Assembly: GCA_020890945.1 (NCBI GenBank)
Contig: JAJHPK010000062.1
Location: 1 to 32,408 of the forward strand
Origin: Nitrosomonas sp.
GTDB lineage: Bacteria > Pseudomonadota > Gammaproteobacteria > Burkholderiales > Nitrosomonadaceae
Length of the DNA stretch: 32,408 nt
Reading direction: 5' to 3'
The number at the start of each line of letters is the position of its first letter. The stretch's first letter is position 1. Below are positions 26,904 to 32,408 of the stretch, piece after piece. Under the pieces are notes generated by a model that was given only the letters and a program-made list of their open reading frames with translations, was not told where the DNA came from and did not search any database. A program made the position numbers and the translations under genes.

Positions 26904-29067
26904 ATAAGTAACTCTCAAAGTTTTTCCAAAATTGAATGTCAATACCCTTAAAATTAGCTGCCTGAAGTTGATCGTTGAGCTGCTGCATTGCACTGTTAAA
27001 AACAGTGACCGAATAATGGTAGTAACTGCTTTCTGGACCGATTTCTGGCTCTACGCTTTGCGCCAAACTAAAAATCATAGTCGGATATTTATTCATCGCA
27101 GCTTTGAGTGTTTTCACTATGCCGCTGATATTCATCGAGTAATACATAATCGCAATTTCTTTCACCCCGGCTAGTTTGAGTCGACAAACCATACAGATAT
27201 CAAACGATAAGTTTTTATTGAGATAGCGATGATGCATGCTGATTCCTACTGGCCAAGGTGAAGCACTATTTGCCTGACGAATCGTTTCGATAAGCTCTAA
27301 TAAGCGTGCTTTTCCCGTTAAATCAGCCTCGAGTTGATCCGGCTCGATATCCAAATGCAAACCATCAAATTTAATAGCCGATAGCGATCGAATAATCGCA
27401 ATCAATCTGTCTCGGTATTTAGGTAGAATCCAGCCCGGATCACCGAGTAACAATTCAACTTTGATACCATTACGATGTGCGTTATCGATGAAGTCCTGTA
27501 TTTTCTGAGGATTGGCGGAATAATAAGCAATTTGTTCCGCATTCAAGGAAATTAAGAAGCGTTTAATTCTTTCAATGGATTTTTGTTGCCACAAATAAGG
27601 ACGGTCAATCAGGTTTTGAAAATTCCAAACATACGTAGAAAAAGTCACATCGGTTTGCTGCGTTTGGGTCGGCAGTAAATACGATTCTTGTTTGGATTGC
27701 AGTGGTTTCTTACCCCCCTTCAAGAAATGCTTTGCTTGATTTAGCGGATCAATCAGCGTCGCCAAGTCTTTTACCGACTCATCATTTTTTTGCTTGTCAT
27801 TCACGGCAGTCTGCGGTGTAGACGTAAATTGACGCAATCGAATGTGAATTTTCCAGTGTTCGGATTCAGCCTCGATGTACTCTGTTGCAATTCGATAGTA
27901 GGAATTAATGGCTTGAAAATATTTTTCAATTACATCGCCATCCATAACTTTTACGCGTAAATTTCTTTCCTGTATTAGCTGTTTTGCTGCAGCAAGACGG
28001 GAATGAAGAAATTTTATTTGTTGTATTACTTGCTGATAACTATTAAAAAGTGTCTGAAATTCATGTTGCAACTCTTGTTCACGTTGCGTCAATTCGCTAC
28101 GTAAGCTAATTAACTGACTATTTAAGCGAGAACGTTCATTTTTCCTATAATTTACAATCTCAAGCGGCATTCTAAAATTAACGCCGACAGCACCGCCATA
28201 GCCATATTGCATCGCTTCTGCTGAAGGATATGGAATGGCCGGTCCAACAAATGCTGTGGTACTGACATCAGATTCAATTCCCTGCCATTTTTCATTTTCT
28301 CGCGTATTCTGTAAATTATCGATGCGCGTTTGAAGAATTCTTAAATCAGGTTGATCGTAATCCGTCGTAAAATTGCTGGTAATTTCGGTTAATGCAGGTT
28401 TAACCGCTTCGAAAGGCAAAACAGTTGTACTGGTTAAATGGGATAAGCGCGTCAATGCCTGATCTCGGTTATTGCTATATTCAATTCGTGTGCGCTCAGC
28501 GCGATCGAACGAAGAAATAAATTCCAAATAATCGGACATGAATAACAATCCAGCCTCACGTCGTTTACTAAGGGCATTTTCAAAACCTTCATCGCGCAAA
28601 CGCATGTAGGCTTCATTCAACGCTAACATCTTTTGTGAACTCCAGTAAGCCGCATAACTCTCTTCAAGGAAAGAAGCCGCTAACCGTCTACTCCATCCCA
28701 AGCGAATATCTTCTATTTTGACTTGTGTAGCTGCATCATTGACAGCACGCTGTTGTCTTTCTGCGCTTCCAAGCAAGGGATAACGTAGGCCGATGCGAGC
28801 CATAGGATCAAAAAAGCGCCCGAAAGGTTCTCTCGCAAATGGACTCTTTTGGTAACCCGCAGAAACTCCGCCGAACACCTCCCATCCCTTCAGCGCTTCT
28901 TGCGCAAGCAAGTTGGATTGTTGCGCATCTAAATCTGCCTGTGCTTTCAACACGATTGCAGCTTGATCTAACTTATCATTAAAATCGCTCAAAAGTTTCA
29001 CCTGAGCTGTTAAATTCGAACTCAGCACCGTTAATAGCATTAGCAGAGCAAAAGTATAAATTTTCAT
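26887..29067 (-). CDS. TolC-like outer-membrane channel fused to a GH18-like TIM barrel
   Basis: A 726-residue two-part protein. A signal peptide (1-21, cleavage near LTA) is followed by an outer-membrane-efflux (TolC-type) region at about 22-415. That region has long helical stretches (KIEDIRLGWSRRLAASFLEE; QREQELQHEFQTLFNSY) and a beta-strand-like segment GYGGAVGVNFRMPLEI. After a Lys/Gln-rich linker (416-470) comes a predicted TIM-barrel hydrolase (471-720). Its strand-4 motif DGLHLDIE (568-575) resembles GH18 DGxDxDxE, with His 571 in the middle position and E575 as candidate acid. MYYS (641-644) resembles the GH18 MxYD segment. The frame is continuous, so this is a true fusion on the DNA. 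It starts with an ATGA overlap on the glycosyltransferase stop. The likely role is an exit channel that also trims or cuts the glycan; this is inference. Confidence 0.82.
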   Translation of the reverse strand: MKIYTFALLMLLTVLSSNLTAQVKLLSDFNDKLDQAAIVLKAQADLDAQQSNLLAQEALKGWEVFGGVSAGYQKSPFAREPFGRFFDPMARIGLRYPLLGSAERQQRAVNDAATQVKIEDIRLGWSRRLAASFLEESYAAYWSSQKMLALNEAYMRLRDEGFENALSKRREAGLLFMSDYLEFISSFDRAERTRIEYSNNRDQALTRLSHLTSTTVLPFEAVKPALTEITSNFTTDYDQPDLRILQTRIDNLQNTRENEKWQGIESDVSTTAFVGPAIPYPSAEAMQYGYGGAVGVNFRMPLEIVNYRKNERSRLNSQLISLRSELTQREQELQHEFQTLFNSYQQVIQQIKFLHSRLAAAKQLIQERNLRVKVMDGDVIEKYFQAINSYYRIATEYIEAESEHWKIHIRLRQFTSTPQTAVNDKQKNDESVKDLATLIDPLNQAKHFLKGGKKPLQSKQESYLLPTQTQQTDVTFSTYVWNFQNLIDRPYLWQQKSIERIKRFLISLNAEQIAYYSANPQKIQDFIDNAHRNGIKVELLLGDPGWILPKYRDRLIAIIRSLSAIKFDGLHLDIEPDQLEADLTGKARLLELIETIRQANSASPWPVGISMHHRYLNKNLSFDICMVCRLKLAGVKEIAIMYYSMNISGIVKTLKAAMNKYPTMIFSLAQSVEPEIGPESSYYHYSVTVFNSAMQQLNDQLQAANFKGIDIQFWKNFESYLYENPI

Positions 29068-30389
29068 TGCTTACCCTTTTTAAGAACCCAGAGTGGCGCC
29101 ATCGACGAATCTAAGTGCCCCCTATTAAACATTTCATTAAGTATCGCAACTGCACTCCAAACTCTTGCAACAAACTGAAAACCTGGATAGATAGGTAACA
29201 TCAAAAAAGCGCGACAATCCTCTATTTTTCTATCTGAAAGAAAAAGCAGGTACATGCTGAATTGAATCAGTACTAAGAAAAAATAAAACAAATACACCAA
29301 CACCATACTCAGTATAAATATATGAATCGGTATCGTTATAGCCATGTAAATAGTGTAAATAACAATGGAAAAAGGCATGATGATTTGAAACAAAACGCCG
29401 TACCACAACAGGAAAATAAAATTATTCCATCCCATCATTGATGCAGAGATACCCGATTTATGTTTGGTTGAATAGATATACCAAAGATCGCCATCCCACC
29501 GTAATCGCTGTTTGAGAAAACCTGAAAAGCTTTCCGGCACATCAGTGTGTGATACGGCATTGGGCTCAAAAACAAACTTTAGCCCAGGATGTCGCACATG
29601 GTATTGCTTAATCCGCAATGTCATATCCAAATCTTCAGCCGTACCTGTATTCCATCCACCAATTTTTTGGACGAAAGATTTGCGGAAAATGCCAAATGCT
29701 CCAGGAACGTTGTTGATCGCATTCAATTGCGTAAAACCCAATTTACCTACTTGCATGGTCAACATATACTCCAACTCTTGTAACCGAGTGGCCAGAGTAT
29801 CCGTTGCATTACGCACGCGCATAGGCCCGGTAACCGCTACGGTATTAGGATTCCAGAAATGAGCAATTGCGCTGCTCACCATTTGATTATCGAAGGAAGT
29901 ATCTCCGTCCAACGCGAAGAAAATTTCACCTTGCGCACGACTAAGACCCGCATTAAGCGAAGAAACTCTACCGCCCCGTTGAACCTTAGGAAGAATAACC
30001 AAAGAACGGTTGGCATAGTTTTTCACCAATGGCAGCAATTCTTTAAGAGCTTGGTAGGTTGGCAAGTTTTTTTTCACACCATCAACCGCTGCAATAATCT
30101 CGATATGGCCCGAATAAATTTGTTCCAAGAGCGAAAGAACGGTATTTTGTACCGCTTTGCCTTCTGAGTAACAGGTGATTGTGCAAGTTACACGAGGAAA
30201 ATAAAGTGGTGCAACTGGCGTATCGACTTTTTTTCGATAATAGTGGCGTAGAACTCCTATCCAATTGACGAAATAAAGTGGGAGTTCTAGAAAGAGCACA
30301 AACGGAATAATCATCAGCACATATTGCAACTCATCGTATTGAGCTACAGCAACGCGAAAGACAAACCAGTTTTGTATAACACTTTCCAT
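29064..30389 (-). CDS. Processive GT2 glycosyltransferase (polysaccharide synthase)
   Basis: Inner-membrane family 2 glycosyltransferase of the cellulose/hyaluronan/poly-GlcNAc synthase type, 441 residues. One membrane segment lies near 24-46. The catalytic domain (65-300) has D103 (AVDG), the metal-binding DGD at 161-163, the catalytic pair ED at 252-253 (TGTAEDLDM), and QRLRW at 294-298, which marks processive enzymes. Four or so membrane segments follow (about 322-345, 348-362, 364-384 and 395-415). All key motifs are kept, so it should be active. It lacks a PilZ domain. The gene starts directly after the stop of the zinc-ribbon gene (TAA then ATG) and overlaps the TolC-fusion gene by four bases. 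The sugar made cannot be told from the sequence. Confidence 0.92.
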   Translation of the reverse strand: MESVIQNWFVFRVAVAQYDELQYVLMIIPFVLFLELPLYFVNWIGVLRHYYRKKVDTPVAPLYFPRVTCTITCYSEGKAVQNTVLSLLEQIYSGHIEIIAAVDGVKKNLPTYQALKELLPLVKNYANRSLVILPKVQRGGRVSSLNAGLSRAQGEIFFALDGDTSFDNQMVSSAIAHFWNPNTVAVTGPMRVRNATDTLATRLQELEYMLTMQVGKLGFTQLNAINNVPGAFGIFRKSFVQKIGGWNTGTAEDLDMTLRIKQYHVRHPGLKFVFEPNAVSHTDVPESFSGFLKQRLRWDGDLWYIYSTKHKSGISASMMGWNNFIFLLWYGVLFQIIMPFSIVIYTIYMAITIPIHIFILSMVLVYLFYFFLVLIQFSMYLLFLSDRKIEDCRAFLMLPIYPGFQFVARVWSAVAILNEMFNRGHLDSSMAPLWVLKKGKQ

Positions 30390-31772
30390 TTAAAGTAACC
30401 CACCCGACAGTCTCGCTAAAAGTAATTCAGCACTTTCTTTATCAGATAATTGATCCGAACTAATACTGCAAAAGCGAAAAATAAGTTTTTGATCGCTTTC
30501 TTGTAACAACTGGCCCATGCTGTTTTCTATCCGTTTATGAAAACCAGCCAAACCTTGTTTATCTGTATTAGGTAACAAGAGCCACAGCATATTTTCCGCT
30601 GTTCTGGCAGATAGATCGGGAGTTCGCAATAGATTTCTTAATCGTTGTGCAAACGATTCGAGTACTTGTAATACTCGCGTGTGGCCTATTTCATCAACAA
30701 GCTCATTAAGATTGGCAAAATAAATGCCAAATAAGCTAAAACTGATATTTTTGTAACGGCGCGTCAGCACAATCATCCAATCTAAATCATGCACAAACAA
30801 TTCTTTGGAAATAAAATCCAGTTGGTCAAATCCAGACGACAAATCAAAAACCTCACCACGAAATGCAATCACCCTTCCACGATCACTGAGTCGCCAATTT
30901 TGTATTTCGTTAATGACCAATTCGTCAGGATTCATCGATTTTTCACACATTGCACAGCGAACTAACACCTCACCTTCGCTAAATGCATGACTACACGATT
31001 GACACTGGTAATTTTCTAATGGTCGGTCATAGTCACTGCCAATATGACGCAGGTGAGTATTGCACTTAGGACATATTAAGGATCCTGTCTGCATGAATTT
31101 GTCTTGCGCATCGACACAACCGCAAGTAAAACAATGCAAGGAAGGTTTCAGGTGAATATCGATTCCAGAGCAATTGGGGCAAGTATCAACAAAGCTCAAA
31201 TGTGAGGAACGGCAATGAGAACATTCTCTTTGTCGATCAAGTAAGATCATCGGCTCCAATATTTTCGCAGTGGCTAATTTCCTTAACCACACAAAGGAAT
31301 CGACTGTATCCTCACTTAACGCATCCAATAGAGAATATCGATAGTAGCGAGAATGCTGCCAATCTTTTTGTGGTTGAATAACAAATTCGGGACGCAACCA
31401 CAAATACTTAATTAACCTTCCTTGCGGGGTAATATAAGTTTCACTGTTCTTGAATGATTGTGATAAATCTTCAAAATCATTAATTTTTTTCTTCAGAATT
31501 GATGGTTCGGGTAACTGGCCATCCAACAATTGATCATCAAACGATGGTTGTACTTCAGTGACAAAGCATAAAAACCCAAAAACCAAATGATCACGACGAA
31601 TTTTGTTAACGATAGTATTGACGTATTGAGCGTCTTTGCTATCAATGACAAATGCTGACGGAATTGTTTTCGATTTCTCCCAATCCGAAAAATCACCACA
31701 ATGTTGAATGCGAAATAATTCCGTATAGGAACTGGATAAATCAGTCTTGTTGGGTGAAAAAAATATCAGCAT
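30390..31772 (-). CDS. TackOD1-like zinc-ribbon protein with degenerate GGDEF domain
   Basis: A 460-residue cytosolic protein in three parts. Residues 1-80 form an alpha/beta domain that may be a degenerate receiver. Residues about 115-300 resemble the TackOD1 metal-binding domain, with six CxxC pairs: C184/187, C198/201, C214/217, C234/237, C257/260 and C273/276. This is enough for three zinc ribbons. Residues about 340-455 look like a GGDEF fold (SLFGIYFANLNELVDEIGHTRV, then RLRNLLRTPDLSAR). However, the signature position reads TAENM (391-395), so diguanylate cyclase activity is not expected. It is the first gene of the operon, with GGAAA about nine bases before the ATG. It may sense or gate polysaccharide synthesis, in the way PelD does with a degenerate GGDEF; this is inference. 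Confidence 0.75.
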   Translation of the reverse strand: MLIFFSPNKTDLSSSYTELFRIQHCGDFSDWEKSKTIPSAFVIDSKDAQYVNTIVNKIRRDHLVFGFLCFVTEVQPSFDDQLLDGQLPEPSILKKKINDFEDLSQSFKNSETYITPQGRLIKYLWLRPEFVIQPQKDWQHSRYYRYSLLDALSEDTVDSFVWLRKLATAKILEPMILLDRQRECSHCRSSHLSFVDTCPNCSGIDIHLKPSLHCFTCGCVDAQDKFMQTGSLICPKCNTHLRHIGSDYDRPLENYQCQSCSHAFSEGEVLVRCAMCEKSMNPDELVINEIQNWRLSDRGRVIAFRGEVFDLSSGFDQLDFISKELFVHDLDWMIVLTRRYKNISFSLFGIYFANLNELVDEIGHTRVLQVLESFAQRLRNLLRTPDLSARTAENMLWLLLPNTDKQGLAGFHKRIENSMGQLLQESDQKLIFRFCSISSDQLSDKESAELLLARLSGGLL

Positions 31773-32134
31773 ATCTGATTATTTCCAAAGGTTAAGTTAC
31801 ATTAATTAAGAGACGCCTGCATCACTGACTTCTCAAATAGCTTACATTTTTAAGCAATTGATTTAATAAATGATCTGTATACAAAAGACGCTAAAAGCGT
31901 GGCTGTACAAGAATCTCATTAATTCAATAAGCTCTTAATTAAAAATACTTTCTTTTAAAATTTTTTTATATGCTTTCAATTAAGATCTAAACAATCGTAT
32001 TATTCATTTCAAATTTACTAAATAATCAGTTAAATAAAACAATTTTTTCCTGTCTTATTAAGCTTTCAATTTAGAAAAAAATACGAGTTATTCCAATACA
32101 ATTAGCAATTTACTTGGCAATCTGTTCGTATTGA
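31773..32134. other. AT-rich upstream region of the glycan operon
   Basis: About 360 bp of AT-rich sequence without a believable reading frame. It must contain the promoter of the reverse-strand glycan operon. I found no convincing -35/-10 pair and no GG-N10-GC element near the start. A short inverted repeat ACGCT-AAA-AGCGT lies at about 31889-31901. Nothing else can be named. Confidence 0.4.
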
Positions 32135-32287
32135 AAAGAACTTTGCACGATTGCAATAATTGTTAAACTGGAACTCGATAAAGAAGGCTATCGCAATCCA
32201 TTACGTAACGTGATGCTACTGAAAAGAATCTGGAGCAACGGTTTGAGTGATGAATCGGTCAAAGACATAGTGAATGCTAAATTATGA
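32135..32287 (+). pseudogene. Possible transposase fragment (DUF772-like)
   Basis: A short open stretch between stop codons reads NPLRNVMLLKRIWSNGLSDE followed by SVKDIVNAKL. It recalls the N-terminal region of IS5-type transposases (pattern: hydrophobic MLLQ, then GLSDE). It has no good start and stops after about 50 codons, so it would be a relic. The match is short and could be chance. Confidence 0.3.
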
Positions 32288-32343
32288 ATATCACGACTTT
32301 GGTTGACAGTTTTGATAAATTAACTGTTTTCAAGGAGTCGTTG

Positions 32344-32408
32344 ATGAATCTACAAGCACAAAGAGATATATCTCGCAAACTCAAAGTATTTCAACATGCC
32401 GTCAAATC
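32344..32408 (+). CDS. Start of a transposase/integrase (IS481-like), cut by the window edge
   Basis: The ATG at 32344 has a strong AAGGAG eight bases upstream and opens a frame that runs off the window after 21 codons. The residues DISRKLKVFQHAV resemble the N-terminal helix-turn-helix region of IS481/IS3-type transposases, in which a short start segment of this kind is followed by a FGISRxTFYxWK helix. The family call rests on very few residues. A short inverted repeat ACAGTT/AACTGT (32306-32327) lies just upstream and might belong to the element's end. Confidence 0.45.
   Translation, partial: MNLQAQRDISRKLKVFQHAVK

Noticed and set aside
26887-29067. The TolC and hydrolase parts as two genes fused by a sequencing error
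   Set aside because: The frame is open through the linker with no stop or internal ribosome site with start, and the linker composition is normal for a flexible joint.
32303-32331. TTGACA as a promoter for the edge transposase
   Set aside because: No -10 hexamer lies 16-18 bases downstream; the sequence may belong to the element's terminal repeat instead.

Overview
The window comes from an AT-rich gammaproteobacterium with polar-type flagellar genes. The polA / DUF2782 / thrB neighbourhood, the FleS-FleR sensor/sigma-54 activator pair and the E. coli-like RNase E catalytic half all point there. A Legionellales-type (Legionella/Coxiella/Berkiella-like) lineage is my best guess from composition and gene style, but no rRNA or unique marker is present to prove it.

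Layout. (1) 1-539 is an AT-rich leader, followed by rne (RNase E), with a perfect 10-bp hairpin just upstream of its start codon. (2) polA lies convergent to rne. It is divergent from a forward run of LOG-family protein, DUF2782 protein, thrB (homoserine kinase) and a BPSS1780-type membrane protein; the polA and LOG start codons are only 12 bp apart. (3) A 619-residue cytosolic coiled-coil protein (9166-11025, reverse) is built from 39 uninterrupted 14-residue repeats. (4) A large reverse-strand flagellar block runs fliF-G-H-I-J-K, then a 226-bp gap with inverted repeats, then fliL-M-N-O-P-Q-R. It encodes the MS ring, C ring, export ATPase complex, hook-length ruler and the export gate proteins FliP/Q/R. 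(5) On the forward strand, divergent from fliF, are fleS-fleR-fliE. This looks like an inversion of the usual fleSR-fliEF order. (6) A tightly coupled reverse-strand operon (25842-31772) encodes a zinc-ribbon/degenerate-GGDEF protein, a processive GT2 glycosyltransferase, a TolC-like outer-membrane channel fused to a GH18-like TIM barrel, and an HlyD-type adaptor. (7) The right edge is AT-rich and holds a possible transposase fragment and the first 21 codons of an intact-looking transposase.

How the parts fit together. FleS/FleR would activate sigma-54 promoters, and weak GG-N10-GC candidates lie upstream of fliF and in the fliK-fliL gap. The flagellar set here is incomplete (no flhA/flhB, flagellin, rod/hook or motor genes), so the rest must lie elsewhere. 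The four-gene glycan operon is the most interesting part. It appears to code for a complete inner-membrane synthase, periplasmic adaptor and outer-membrane exit route for an exopolysaccharide. A hydrolase domain is built into the outer-membrane channel protein, and a TackOD1-like zinc protein with a dead GGDEF-like domain is encoded first. I do not recognise it as a named polysaccharide system. The long-repeat coiled-coil protein beside the flagellar genes is the second item of interest.
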